From NCBI GenBank assembly GCA_036172665.1, contig CM069870.1:60698212-60762211 (forward strand): a stretch of 64,000 nucleotides of DNA, read 5' to 3'. The notes beneath the pieces were generated by a model that did no database searches, was not told the origin of the DNA, and saw only the letters and a program-made list of their open reading frames with translations. This document shows, in pieces, positions 1 through 11,956 of the stretch (within the stretch, counting starts at the first letter, position 1; each line of letters opens with the position of its first letter). Both the position numbers and the translations under genes were made by a program. Source of the stretch: Prosopocoilus inquinatus. Lineage: Eukaryota; Arthropoda; Insecta; Coleoptera; Lucanidae.

Positions 1-16
1 AATTCGTACGCCCCCA

Positions 17-460
17 TAAACAAAATTTGGGACTTGATTTAATACTTGCTCACTTGCAGCAAACAATTTGTTGTTGCTTCTGAATAATTTGCATGCATTT
101 CATAACTGACATAGCGCCTCTCAATAGTATTAGAAAACGCTCTCCCTCGGTTTGATTCGATTTTTTGAAAACTACACGGGATGTAACTAACGCTGAAAAA
201 AAGAACACCCCCGTCTATTCAACAATAAAAAAAAGTGATTTTGTTTTCTTGTAACTTTTTTCAGCAAAAAAAAACTAAAATTTAAAAATGCTAGAGCAAT
301 AAACAAATTCTGTAAGTCCTGCAATTATAATTAGACAAAAAAAGAAAATAAATTTAGATTTGTACGTGCCAATTATCGCCCCCCCCCCCATTTTATTCCA
401 TAAATAAAATTTTGCTGGTTTGATGTAACACAATAAACAAATTTTTGCTCCCGAATAAGG
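17..460 (+). repeat. Diverged direct repeat, copy 1
   Basis: AT-rich non-coding block that reappears, diverged, at 1900-2400. Shared landmarks in the same order are 'caaaatttgg', 'caacaaacaa...gttgctcctgaataatttgc', a 'gatgtaactaac' stretch, 'cgctgaaaaaaagaa', a 'gattatcgcccccc' run and 'attccataaa'. No protein is encoded. The element type is not recognised, and neither edge shows a clear target duplication. Confidence 0.6.
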
Positions 461-1183
461 GTGTGATCAGATGTCTCTTTTAAGGAGAACATGTTTCCTT
501 ATTTGAGACAAATCTTTCTTTTTCTTTTTGTTTTCTGTGATTAATGTTCTCTTTTGTTCTCTTTCTTTTCTCATAAATACGCCTATTTTATTTGTTTCGC
601 TTTTCCTATTACTTATACATCGCAACCCTTAACTTCGTAATATCGAATCCCATTTCATTGTGTCACTGCATTCTGTTTATTTTTGAGAAAGAAACAAATC
701 CACACAGAAAGAATCAATTCTAGGCGTCGATTTTCCAACCTTGAGAAATCACTTTGCGTCAGGGCGTTACTGAAAAATTTATGTATTTTTAAACTAAAAG
801 GCTACGTTGAAAGTAGAGAATAGGATGGAAAAAGAATGTAACAAGTTTATCGTAACATTTCACATTGCTCTGCTAATGTGTTAGTTGATCTTTACATTTC
901 AAAAATTATTATATTTCTGTCTGAATTTGAAAAGCTTTTCATAAAGCACTGACGTGTGGCAAACTTTTAAGTTTAAGATTAAACAACAAATTAATTTCAG
1001 AAAGTGTCAATTGTATTTTAGACTGTGTTGATTGTACTTGTAAATATCCAGTCTAAATTCTACCTAATTATGGACCATAACTAACAATATATATTTTTTT
1101 TTAATTTGAAGTTGTTTCAAGAACATTGTATTTGAACGTTCTTAGTTTTTTCAGTTATTTTCCAGTAAGTAAAGACTATAATA
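461..1183. other. No gene seen
   Basis: AT-rich sequence with only short chance reading frames. I see no RNA gene, inverted repeat or recognisable element. Confidence 0.5.
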
Positions 1184-1612
1184 TTACGGCTCGGGTTAAG
1201 AGATGGCGCCACAAGTGCTTGTAAATTCTCTCGCTGTAACTTTTTACGTACAAAATTTTTGAATAGATAAACCAGCGACATCATACGATCGCTTTTTGAC
1301 GATTTGCAACAAAATTTTATAAAATCGTTGTTTATTCGAAGTTCTTTTCAGGACATTGTTTTTCAACAAGCTCAGATCAGTTGTTTTGGAATCTCTTCCT
1401 AGCAAATTACGAATTTACGACTCGGGTTAAGAGATGACGCTGCAAGCGTAAATTCATACGCTGTAACTTTTTAAGTACAAAATTTTTATTTTTTCAAAGT
1501 TCTTTCCAGCTCATTGTTTTTGAACAAGCTCAGATCAGTTGTTTCGGAATCTCTTCCTAGCAAATTACGAATTTACGACTCGGGTCAATAGATGGCGCTA
1601 CATGCGTCGTTC
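1184..1612 (+). repeat. Three-unit tandem repeat
   Basis: Three units begin at about 1184, 1416 and 1574 with 'ttacgactcgggttaagaga' or a close variant, followed by 'tggcgc', 'cgctgtaactttttaagtac', 'aagttcttt', 'gaacaagctcagatcagttg' and 'gaatctcttcctagcaaatt'. Start-to-start spacing is about 232 then 158 bp. The excess in unit 1 is a roughly 74-bp insertion at 1260-1333. The third unit is cut short after its 'tggcgc' box. Confidence 0.75.
1260..1333 (-). repeat. Hammerhead-repeat fragment inserted in tandem unit
   Basis: This stretch is missing from the sister unit at 1416-1573, so it is an insertion. Its first half is the reverse complement of the segment around the unit start in the 312-bp ribozyme repeat ('agcgatcgtaagatgtcgct' type). 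Its second half, 'gatttgcaacaaaatttta', matches in plus orientation the part of that repeat just 3' of its ribozyme. The junction therefore joins two parts of the repeat in opposite directions, as the block at 18341 also does at its left edge. Confidence 0.6.
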
Positions 1613-1899
1613 ATTCCAAGTTGACGCTTGAAACGTAGCTTTTTTAGCATTATCCAATTGTTTTCAAATTGCTTCCTCTCTTTTTTTATGTTCCTCTATT
1701 TTTTTTAATTATTCTAGATTGTATTCGGTATTTGAAAATACATATTTTTTCACAAATCTTTGAAGTGTGACTTACAAATAAACGTTCACATTTCCGCGCT
1801 TGTGAATCTTTCTAGAGATCAAGGCAATTTATTTTTCTTTAAAATTTAAAAGGGGGCTCTAGAACAGCCGCCTGTGGGTTGCTTTGCAATTCTCTCAAC

Positions 1900-2400
1900 C
1901 CCTGTAACTATGTCACTGCAGTGACGTATCTCATTCTTCCAAAACGCTCTCTCTCGATCGGCTTGATTCGATTGTTCGAAATCTACTCAAGATGCAATAA
2001 CGCTAAAAAAAAGAATCAAAAAGGAACACTCCGAGCACTGTTTCTTGTAATAACTTACAAGCGATTTTTCTACAAAACAATAAACAAAATAAATTAAAAA
2101 TATTCACAAAAAATGAGTTCTGTGCCTCCAGCGATTCACAATTTCATTTAAAAAAAAAGGAAATGAATTTAAATTTGCGCTGGCGATTATCGCCCCCGTT
2201 TTTATTCATTCCATAAACAAAATTTGGGCGGTTTGATTTAACGCTCGCTCGCTGGCTCGCAACAAACAATTTTTTGTTGCTCCTGAATAATTTGCAAGTG
2301 CATCTCGTAACCGATGTGGCTCTCTCAATTTCGCGCGAATAATTGCTATCTATCGGTTTGCTTCGATTTTTCGAAACCTACACGACGGGATGTAACTAAC
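1900..2400 (+). repeat. Diverged direct repeats, copies 2 and 3
   Basis: Two further diverged copies of the block at 17-460, lying head to tail. The stretch 1930-2220 matches the 130-430 part, and 2205-2400 matches 20-190, ending at the same 'gatgtaactaac' box. Short frames here carry no recognisable domain. Together with copy 1 they suggest an old tandem or dispersed repeat of about 300-400 bp. Confidence 0.6.
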
Positions 2401-2410
2401 CTATTTAAAC

Positions 2411-4361
2411 ATTCTTATCGCAAAACAACCAATTCTGAAGCCACCGGCAAAAATATGTTTTGACATCGACAAATATTTGTCGGCCAAAATGCTGTTCTGT
2501 ATACAGGACATGCATTGTTGTTCGCCTTCGAGTTTGGTTGCGAGCAAATTATTTTTCGAATACAAATATACAAATGTATAATCCAAAGATTAAACCAACG
2601 GAAAAATTAGAACAATGTTATTTAGTTAGTTCTTGGATTATGAGTGGCAATAGTTTAATTATGTTTGTTAAGCCAAAGGCAAAAGCGCTTTTGAAAAAAA
2701 AATCTGTTGTAAGATAATAAAACGCATTGTTTGAGTTTTCAGGTCTACAATATTTAAATGAACCAAGCAGAATGTCGCCTTAGATTGTTGTTAATAACAC
2801 AAATAAACAGAAATAAGTATCGCGGTGGAAATAACAGAACATTATGGATTAATGTATGTGTGTACAGGGCGAGCATGAAAAACATGAAAAGTCTACTTTG
2901 CCAAAGATAACATCAGACTTTAAATGAGCGTTCCAACGTTTTAGGTTATAATGTCATAATAAATTGTTTAAAAAAAAATTACAAATATTACACTGCACTT
3001 AGTGTATCTCATAATTTATTTCATGTTAATGAAATTTTAATGGTGATTATGCAGGTTGCAGTTTTCTGTAATCGAACAGGACGATCTCATATTTAAATCT
3101 CAGGCATTTTAGTTTTAAGACGTGACTCTTTTCTATGTCCGTCACTGTACGTATAATAAGAAGGAGGTACAACAAAATAAATTGTTTAACCTCTTCAACG
3201 TAGAAGTATCTTTTCAATCATTGCATTTCAAACTTATTAAAGATTTTAACTTAATGTTTGTTGCGTTGTATGTACTATTAATTATCCTAATCGGAAAGAC
3301 ATAAATGTTAAGAAAATGTTTTATACTCTCTGAGTAATTTTTGCAGTAGAGAGCGTATTCCTAAGGAAAACAAAAAAATTAAAATATCTCAGAAACTATT
3401 GCATTTTGTGTAATGCGTATTATGGTTAAGTCATATGCAAATGACTGCTAGTAAAATAGGTACATATTAAAACTTTATATGAATCCTTTCATGATTTATA
3501 AATTCCATTAAAATTGTATTTTTAAGATTTTCTTATTTATAAAAAGATAACTCCGATGAATTATATCGGTTGTTAAATTAAAAATTGAGTAAAATCATCT
3601 TTACAGCATTCTACAACGCAGCGCAGTTAAAAAGAAAACTATTTTTCAATAAAATTAATTGAGTTTTATTATAGAAGAAGAAAAAGGAAAACATAGACAA
3701 GAATCTTCAAACAGGTTGTAACAAACCAGTAACAAAAATAAATGATAATTATTTATATTATTTCGTGTTTGGATTCATAACGGATAATTCAGAGTAAATT
3801 GCTAGTCCTTTCTCTAATTTATAGGTCCAAGCAAAAACTAGTTCTAAAACTTGCTTTTTAATATTTGAAAGCAATAAAAATTATGATATTGGGGTTTCCG
3901 TATGAAATTCATCAGCATCATTTCATTGATGAACGCTGACATTTTCCTAATAAATTTTGAAAACTTACATTTCGAGAAAATAACTATAAATTATTTATTT
4001 ATTTTATTGATCACTTTTTCTACTTTGCAACAAAATAAATTTTTCTTTTTCTTCACGGTCTTTTATTGTTCGATGTTTTTTTTTTGTGTAATTTTTGTAA
4101 CTCCTGACTTTTTTCGACATGGTAATATTTAAACCGACATAGAACAAATTTTTATATTTTTTGTTTCAATATTATTGCCCAAAACAATTTACAATAGAAA
4201 AGATTGCATTATGTTCGAAGGAAAAAACAAAACAATAAATAAATTGGAGAAAAAAAAAACAAGCAATAAATAAATTCAAAATTCTATTTCTATTCTATTT
4301 AATAATCTCCCTGTTTTTAACAACGCTTTCTTCACAAGTCTTTGGTTGGTTGAGTTTAATT
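2411..4361. other. No gene seen
   Basis: AT-rich stretch. Short reading frames (for example 3122-3304 and 3902-4132) are low-complexity, Phe/Ile/Leu-rich and show no domain. I found no inverted repeats or RNA genes here. Confidence 0.5.
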
Positions 4362-4386
4362 TATTATTATTATTATTATTATTAAT
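4362..4386. repeat. (ATT)n microsatellite
   Basis: About seven consecutive tta/att triplets run from 4362 to the 'aatatt' at 4386. Confidence 0.9.
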
Positions 4387-4460
4387 ATTTAGCGTCAACT
4401 CTGGATTTTTAATGATAAAATACAATTTCTTTCCTACAAAAAAAATCGAATTTGAAACTT

Positions 4461-4668
4461 GGTGAGTTGGCAAAACTGTGCCGCCTTATTTTGAAGAATT
4501 GTCGAAAATCAGTAGGACGCCTCCTCTCGGATTATTCCGGAAAAGAAATAAACGCAATAAAAAATAATTTTCCACGCAATCCAAGTCTTATTGATGACGT
4601 CAAAGTATGTGCTTCCGATCTCTATTTATTAGAAATAGGCGGAAATACGTTAGAATTATTTGGCGATG
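4461..4668 (+). CDS. Candidate exon of unknown gene
   Basis: An open frame of about 70 codons follows a possible acceptor 'ttggtgag' (AG at about 4464-4465, after a pyrimidine-rich 'tttctttcctac' stretch) and ends exactly at a consensus splice donor, 'gatg|gtaagtaag', at 4668/4669. The residues look protein-like rather than low-complexity: a basic Leu/Arg start, then 'SLIDDVKVCASDLYLLEIGG' and 'LELFGDG'. Base composition is less AT-biased than the flanks. I do not recognise the family. No initiator ATG lies in frame, so it would be an internal exon. It could equally be a transposase exon or chance; it is an inference from the frame plus donor only. Confidence 0.25.
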
Positions 4669-4843
4669 GTAAGTAAGTTTAAAAGTAAGTAGTCGACAGA
4701 AAAGTTTTTGATAGGTTGACAAATAGATGATAGATAAATAGATAATAGACAAATAGACCAAATTTTCACTTGGAAAAATTTGATTTGATTCACGTCACGT
4801 GACAAAATATATTGGCCATTTTAATCAGGTTTTTGCATTAAAT

Positions 4844-6003
4844 CAGCGATTCCCAAACTTTCAGGTTTCGCGACCCCCTTTTGAGCTGTATTACGATTCA
4901 CGCCCCCTCCCGCCACCCCCTCAGCATTATAAATATTAAATAAATAAAAACCAAGAAAAAAAAATAATTGAACATCGCTTCACCAAGAAATGCGTGAATG
5001 TCACTTTTTTTTAACGTAGTTAACAACGATATTTTTGAATTCCTGAGCGACTTTTAATCTGAATCGATGAATTGCATCGTCTAGTCTAGCGCCAGCGGTT
5101 TCCATCTTTTTTCATTTGTTTTCTTATAGTGCAACTCGGTAACCAATCAACATAGACCCATGGTGCGACCCATTAATTCAAGCTAGAATTTACTCGAGAA
5201 CTAAAAAATGTAATTAAAAATGCAATATTTTCCGAAATCGCTTGGCTCATTTTTTTAATAACGCAAAATTCTTCTTAATGCGAAGTCCAATTTTCTTTTA
5301 TTTGTCATGGAAAACTCAAAAGCAAAAAATCTAAAATTTCATTTCAAAATGAATTACAGTAACAAAAACTTGTCGAAAACAAAATTATTCGAGTTCAGAG
5401 ATGCGCTAATATTTGATGATCAGAGGACGGATACAATGACGTCACGTCAGCATTATTTGATTAATTTGTTTCGTTATGCAGAATACTCAGAATTTTTTTT
5501 TTCATTTCAGCAAACTTATTCTCACGGAATATGTACATAAATCAAATCGCAAGCATTAAATTTTGGTGTCATCACTGTCAATCAAAACCTAAATAAATAT
5601 GTAAGAGACTCTTCCTATAGCGCGTTTCAACCTTAATATGAAGTACGGCTATATGTGTCTCATTCTATCTTTCATGGTTTTTCATTTCATTGTTATTCAT
5701 TTCATGTTTTTCAATAAAGCTGTCCTAAACTCTCCGAAATACTATATTCTAAGAGTGAATCGCACTACAGCATTCAAAAATTAAGACACAAATATCCTTA
5801 GTATTATAAAATATACATTCGATGCCAACCTTTCACAATTAATTACGACTAGAATTTATTGTTCGCGATTGTATGTATAGGCAATCTTTTGTAAAAAAAA
5901 TATGATAAATTAGTTGCAATTTTTTTTAAATTTATTTTGCTGCGGCCTCCTTTGTCTTAAGCGCCCCCCTAGGGGGGCGCGCCCCATAGTTTGGGAAACG
6001 CTG
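4844..6003. mobile_element. Non-autonomous hAT element, 1160 bp
   Basis: The ends are 'CAGCGATTCCCAAACTTTCA' and, inverted, 'CAGCGTTTCCCAAACTATGG', the typical hAT form (CAG(N)G plus CCCAAACT). A perfect 8-bp duplication, CATTAAAT, flanks both ends (4836-4843 and 6004-6011), the size hAT transposases make. GC-rich subterminal motifs ('gcgacccccttttga' on the left, 'gcgcccccctaggggggcgc' on the right) are also usual in this group. The interior has only a 77-residue frame (5307-5540) with no recognisable dimerisation or catalytic motif, so it needs a transposase from elsewhere. Confidence 0.92.
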
Positions 6004-6011
6004 CATTAAAT

Positions 6012-7175
6012 GATCAACAAGATTAGAGAATTGATTCTATTTTTAGCGAAACAGATTAATTTTTAGGAGTCTAATTAAAACTTAGGGCTTAGTTCTAGCG
6101 GATAAAAGTTTCGTATGATGACGTTTCAAGTTACTTTTGTGACGGGAAGGGGGAGAGTTCAAACTACAGATTTAAACGGAAACGAGACAACCTCCTAGAT
6201 TTAACCAATCTTGCTATGAACTTGAAAATTTTAAATTGTAGAATGGCTTCAGTGGTAAGTATATCATTTTAGAGTAATTTTAATTATACTTAACGATTTC
6301 AGTTTTTACAAAAGGAAGACCGGACATAAACCTAATCAAAGCACATAAAAAATACTAATTTTTCTAAATTAATTTAGAACGACCGCGTGCGCACTGTGAA
6401 CTTCAAAATTTTAAGATGGCTTGAGTAACAGATCATTTTAAAGCAATTTTAATACACATACACAATACAAAAAAAAGTTCAGAAGTAAATCAAATCAAAG
6501 TACATTAAAAAAATACCCATTCTTGTGATATGTGATATATTACTCGAAAACATCCGCTAGGTGGCGCTGTGCTGTTCTCTAAAGAAAGTATATCCCAAGA
6601 ATTTGTTTTTTTTATACTCTTTGATTTTGTTCGGTTGCAGAATTAACGGAGGGGAAGAAAATCTAAAGTAGCACTGTTTAAATGTAAATTGCTCTTTAAA
6701 ACAGCGTTAAAAAAACTGGCAATGAGCGAGTTTTGTTTACAATTTATTGTTTGATCGCATCAATTATGTACCTACACTTTTAAATTGCGCAGGAATTTGA
6801 AATTCTCAGAGTTTCAGAGACGCCGCATGAGGCCACATTTATTTATACTTAAACGTTTATAAAACATGGATAATAGCGCACTTTGACATTCAACACCAAT
6901 CTTCGCCCCCACCGAAATTCCAAAAGCCAACTTGCTATCTCAAGAGGAATATCTTTGAAAACAAGTATAAGGAATTGATATGCTATTGGGTACACAAATT
7001 TTCGCCATTCGAAAATTTACGACTTATTTTTAGCCGCGTTGTTTTCGCAAACGGCTTGTTTTCTTAAGGAAATCGATAATTGCATCGTGGGCGACAACTT
7101 TTACGGTGGTGAAAATAGTAAGTATGTGCACATTAGATATCCCCTTTGAAAATTTATAAAATGTGGTGGTGCATC
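6012..7175. other. No gene seen
   Basis: AT-rich sequence with no usable frame. Two similar phrases containing 'gaacttgaaaattttaa' and 'aatcaaatcaaagcacatt' (about 6215-6350 and 6398-6510) suggest a weak, old local duplication. No other structure is visible. Confidence 0.45.
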
Positions 7176-10075
7176 TAGGGATGCATGCAACGCTTCGATA
7201 CTTTTATAAGTATCGATATTTTTTGGGTATCGAATGGCATGGGAACATCAATACTGTCGTTTAGATATTTTTAAAGTACCGATACTGTCATTTGGGAATC
7301 GAAAAGTATCACAATCGCCAAATTAATGACAACAGCTCAAACCTACTATAAAAAATAATAATCTCGTCTTCCTCGCTTCAATTACTCAACTTGTTACGGT
7401 TTGAAAAACCGCTTTCAAAAGTCATCCTGTATATTTAAAGTTTTAAATCGCATAAAGAAAGAAGAAAACGAACAAAGTTATCGTGTGAACGACGAGTGGC
7501 GTAGTTTCTCGCTTGCTTCTTTTTATTTATTCTCATTTTCATCGCAGGATGATCGTATTGTTAAAACATAAAATGGCGTCCCACGCCTCGATCTAATTTT
7601 GTGGTGCAGGTCGCAGACTGTTTTTTGTGCACCTCAAAACGCTCCGACAATAAATCCGTATAAGTCCGTAGCTACATTTCACCATATTTCGTGGGAATTA
7701 AATCGAATGTTTATTCTAACCGTCGACATTGATCGTAAAACTCTGCGACGCACAGTGGGACATTAGGAGATAAATCGTGCCAAAAGTACTTTTCATCAAT
7801 TGTAAAATTTGTTAACATAACATTTGTAAGTACAAAGTTTTTTTAATCTCAAGCTTCATGACGAAGCTATAAATCTATAGCGAAACGTTGAGTGTGTTCC
7901 CTTCATTTTTCTGTCCGGTTTGAGATTAATAAAAACTTTGTGCTTACAATTTTCACCGGACAAGAACAAACTTCAATAACATTTGTAGTCGCATACTTAA
8001 TATTCCAATTTATTTAAAAAAATATAATTTAAGTCAATACGAAATTGTTTTCTATGATTTTTAGCTCTTTAAAAAGATGTAATATGCCAAGGTATTAAAT
8101 GACATTTTTTAACCTGTTTTTGTTACCTTTGAAATATCATCTGCGTGAGTAACTTTGACAAATTTAATAGTTCTTTTTAAAAATACTTTACTTATAGTAG
8201 ATTATAGGAATGGTAAGTCGAAATTTATTTCATTCTTTTTTTAAGTACGAGCCTTTACATTGAGGGTTCTTTTTTGCATGCAGATCAATAAATATGTAGA
8301 CTTTTGATTATTATCGGCATTTGCCGGCACCTTAAATTTTATGTTTACATAAGGAATAAATGTCTAAGAACTGTTTCTCTTAAAAGCTAGTTGCATCTTC
8401 TTGCACCTTTTCTTATTATCATGTATTTAAGTTGCTCAAATTTAGGAAATTTTAATTACACTTCAAATTGTGATGGCCTGGCCATGTTGTACAAACATTT
8501 TTGGCAAATATCAAAAACAGTTTTGCAGTTTGTTTAGTTCTTGTGAACTATCATTTCATTGAGAAAGTTGTTAAATTAATAACTATTATTCTCAAAATAC
8601 ATGAACTAAAAATTAAAAATGGTTGTTAATCTACTGTATTTGCTGAAAGTTGAGAAACAAACTTCCCAGTTGCAAAAATATGTTGTTGAAAACTTTTCAC
8701 TTTGCTGATTTAATCATTTTCAAATTTTCCAAATTTGTCTTTTCAGTTAAAACTTATTTAAATAAGTTTTACTAACGTTCTCTTTACCAACGCGCGTAAT
8801 GATACCAGCATCCTTTTTATTGATGTTTTAGTTTCCATTTTTAATAAATTCGCAAACAAATAAATTATAGAGGTAATAAATTTATGATTTAATTCATCCT
8901 CACATTATATTTCTTAAATCGAATGGCGTATTTTGTAATTTATTTTGTTTTTTTTTTTATGAACGTTTTGAACGATACCTCAAACTTCAATAAATTAAAG
9001 GAAGGAAAAAAGAAAAAAGCAAAAATGTTTTTAGAATGTCATATATACAGGGTGTTGGAAAAGAGGCAAATAGTGACGTACCCTACTTCCCCCCATATAA
9101 AGCAAAAGTTCGGATTAAAATTCCCTTATCCCTATTGTTTTATTCTAAAAGTAAAATCAATTTTTATGTATAAAATTGCCAATCTATGAAATAATAATTC
9201 GTATTCAATTAATAGAATCTTTTATTGATGATTTATGAATGATAACGATATTTCTCCAAAATAAAACTATGATACAGGTAAAAAATTATTTCAGAGGAAG
9301 AGAATCTGATTTATTTTAAAATTAATTAGTATCGGTTTTCCTTGATCATTATAATTGAAATTATCCGAATTATATTTCTTTGCTCCTTTTTTGTTTAAAT
9401 TTTTATTTCAATTACGTAAAAGTGATATCTAAGAACTTTTATACTTGATCTAATCAAATCTAATGAAACGAATGCAAAATGATATTTTCAACGACCTGTA
9501 CATCAACTTTACAGTATGTTTGCTCCTTAATTCTGTTTTTCGTGCATCTCTTGTCATTTGTGCCAAATTTCAATTTCATGACGCAATTTTTTTTGAAGTT
9601 ATAGATTTTTGGCACGAAAAAGTGCGTTTTGCTCCACTGTGCGACGCCTTAGAGTTTCGTGTCATCTGGTCTCTGCGATTTATTATTTCGACGGAAACAT
9701 AAATTACTTTCACAATTAATATCTGACGTCATCGGTTATTGCTGATATCATCTTATATACGGTTGGCTTTTGTTTGGTTCATGTTGGATTTGATTCGACC
9801 TAGTCCTTCGCTTCGTAGTTATGGGCGTAGCCAACTTTGGCTTTATTAATTTGTGAGGTGCCTGTAGCAATCAATCGTCATTGAGATATAATATTTTTTT
9901 TTCTATTTTTCCTTCTTAAATTAATAATGTGTGTAATTTAATTGATACTGTTACAGCGCAACGACGCGATATTTCAAAATATCGATACTTTTCTGCCAAG
10001 TATCGTATGGTATGATACTATTAAAAAAAACATCATTCAATACAAAGTATCGATACTTTGTTTAAAATATGCATC
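7176..10075. mobile_element. Possible long hAT-like element, degenerate
   Basis: The left edge begins 'TAGGGATGCATGC' and is followed by inverted 'AAGTATCGATA' motifs. The right part (9972-10075) carries several 'AAAGTATCGATACTTT' palindromes and stops at 'atatgcatc'. The element at 48364-49838 has the same 'TAGGGATG' start and CGAT-rich subterminal region, which supports one family. No transposase frame survives and no target duplication is convincing. The right-end motif is repeated at 14160-14215 together with downstream sequence, so the true right border is uncertain. Confidence 0.35.
7826..7947 (+). repeat. Hairpin repeat with hammerhead-like core
   Basis: Arms 'GTAAGTACAAAGTTTTTTTA...CTCAA' and their near-perfect inverse enclose a short hairpin, 'gcTATAaatcTATAgc', followed by 'GAAACGTTGAG' and a 'gtccgg' box. 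The order 'TGACGA', hairpin, 'GAAAC' matches the core order of a hammerhead ribozyme, but the essential first C of CUGANGA is an A here. Related, more decayed hairpins with the same 'gaaacgttgagtg' and 'gtccggtt' boxes are at 52118-52252 and 58434-58509. Confidence 0.55.
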
Positions 10076-10536
10076 ATTCTTATTGACGCAGGAGTTTACT
10101 AGGTAACATGCGAGAGGCAACAAAATTTTCAAATCGGTTAAATTTCAAATAGATTACAAGTTAGAGGTTGCATATAAACACCCTGCATGACAGTTAATAC
10201 ATGGCTATTCAATGTTCATATTACCTGTAGGAGAATTATCCACAGTTCTGGAAAACACAAAAACAAAAACAAAAAAGTCCCACTAGAATCTTAAAAACAA
10301 GGTAACAAAGTGCAAACTTTCAGGCTTAAGAGAAAACTAACATGAGCGTTTCGTTTACTGTTTTTTGTATTTGGGTTTGAAAGTCCCGCTCTAAAGTTAC
10401 TTAAATAACTACAAATTTTATGATGTCGTCTTAGTAACTACCAAAGTATGTAACATAAAAAAAACATCAAATTTTTTAAATCGGTACTGCTTACTTTTAT
10501 ATTTTTGCACAGCGATTAAGCATTTCGACCACTGTG
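10030..10536 (+). repeat. Foldback-family arm, left of long-repeat copy A
   Basis: Sequence up to 'tttcgaccactgtg' (ending 10536) matches the right arm of the foldback element at 15918-17367: 'gtttactgttttttgtattt', 'agttacttaaataactacaa', then the terminal 'CCACTGTG'. Part of it (10030-10200) is repeated at 14162-14330, including the 'caaagtatcgatactttg' palindrome and 'gaggttgcatataaacaccc'. The host repeat continues at once after 10536 with 'cgtcggcccaattt', so this is probably another insertion of that foldback family. Confidence 0.6.
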
Positions 10537-11040
10537 CGTCGGCCCAATTTCCCGTCGCATGTTATTGCTTTATTTAGCTTAATGAAACTTTAAAACTCTT
10601 TCTGATTATTTTATATATTCAAGTTTTACTACGAGACAAATGAAAATAAATCTAATTTAAGTACGTCTCAAGTAATTAAAATAGACGCTCTCGTCTCAAG
10701 AAACTCCCGAAATTGAAATTAAAATTTTGACTTGTACTATCAACTTTTGGACTAATATAAGTGAGTTTAGCTAAATTGCAATATTTTCTGTGTTCCATTA
10801 CTTTTAGACTATCCTGGATGTTTTTTTACTGTGTGCAGATAAAAAAAACCTCAGTATAAGGACACGAAATATTATTTAGTATAGTATTTTTTGGTGGTTA
10901 TCATAGCCAAAAAAATTCGGAAGGACCACTTGTTTAGAACTGCTGAAATGTGCGAGAAAGATAGGAAGGTAAACTTCGCCTTACTATCGGTATGAACACG
11001 CCCACCGATACCGCACTGGATGTTCTCTTTGCATGTGCCG
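10537..11040 (+). repeat. Long repeat family, copy A (partial)
   Basis: Near-identical in order and sequence to 12150-12655: 'cggcccaatt', 'gcatgttattgctttattta', 'aagtacgtctcaagtaatta', 'gacgctctcgtctcaag', 'ctaaattgcaatattttctg', 'ttactgtgtgcagataaaaa' and 'cgaacacgcccaccgatacc'-like words. It ends near 11040, where similarity to copy B stops. No protein is encoded. Confidence 0.8.
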
Positions 11041-11956
11041 AGTACATCTTTATACTCTTGTTTCTTTACGTATCCCCATAAATTAAGAATAGTACAAGTG
11101 AAAATGGTTTAGTATTAACTTTTTGAAATTTATTTCATACTAATATTAGATTATATCTTTTTATGCGTATTTCAACAGGTACGCTGCCATTTTCAATCAT
11201 CCACACACGCATACCCTTTGGTTGATACGAGCCAGAGGATATTCTCATTGAATCTCCGATAGAAAGGAAGACAGTGGTGTGGCTGTCGAAATACGTATCT
11301 ACAATTATAAACAAATTGTGGTAAGAGAGTATTTTTTTCATTTGTTTACTCATATCCATAAAAGTAGTCGAGAGACAAATCTGGTAACTATGAAGACCAC
11401 TTCAAAGCTTTACAACGTTCTAACCAGCAATTATCCAACCGATTCGTAATGTGTTCTTACATAACCCGAATAAACGGAAAAAAATCGTTCAATTCCTGAA
11501 TTTATATATTTATTTTTATTTAAATCACTAAAAGTGCTATAAATTGTATGGGTAAATATATTAAATTATTCTGAGAGGAATGAAAATATTTTACAGCACG
11601 TTCCTTAAATTAATTATACAGAAGTGATAATAACTCAACTTAGAACTTAACTTACACGGCACATTTTTTGCATAAAATTAAAAATAACTCGGTAAATACT
11701 AAAAATAAGGAAGCACATCATTTTTATCGTCTGTTCAAGTGCTAACCGAAACTACAATAAAATATATAGTGTTCCTTTTAAAAAATAATAAGTTAGGTTT
11801 AGAGTAGAACTTATTAAATGAACAACCTGTATATTTGAAAATAATTTTAAATTATGCGGAATGAAAATCTTCACAACTTTTGCTAAGACTTTTTCTTGAT
11901 AAAATATATTTAAAGGGACATTTTTGGACTTTTTCAGAGGTTTGGAACACCCTGTA
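11041..11956. other. No gene seen
   Basis: AT-rich. The 74-residue minus frame at 11135-11359 has no recognisable domain. A lone 'gaacaccctgtata' end motif lies at about 11946-11959, of the kind found at the ends of several elements in this window. Confidence 0.4.

Noticed and set aside
7176..10075. A complete autonomous hAT transposon
   Set aside because: No transposase motif survives in 2.9 kb, and the right border is ambiguous because its motif recurs with downstream sequence at 14160.
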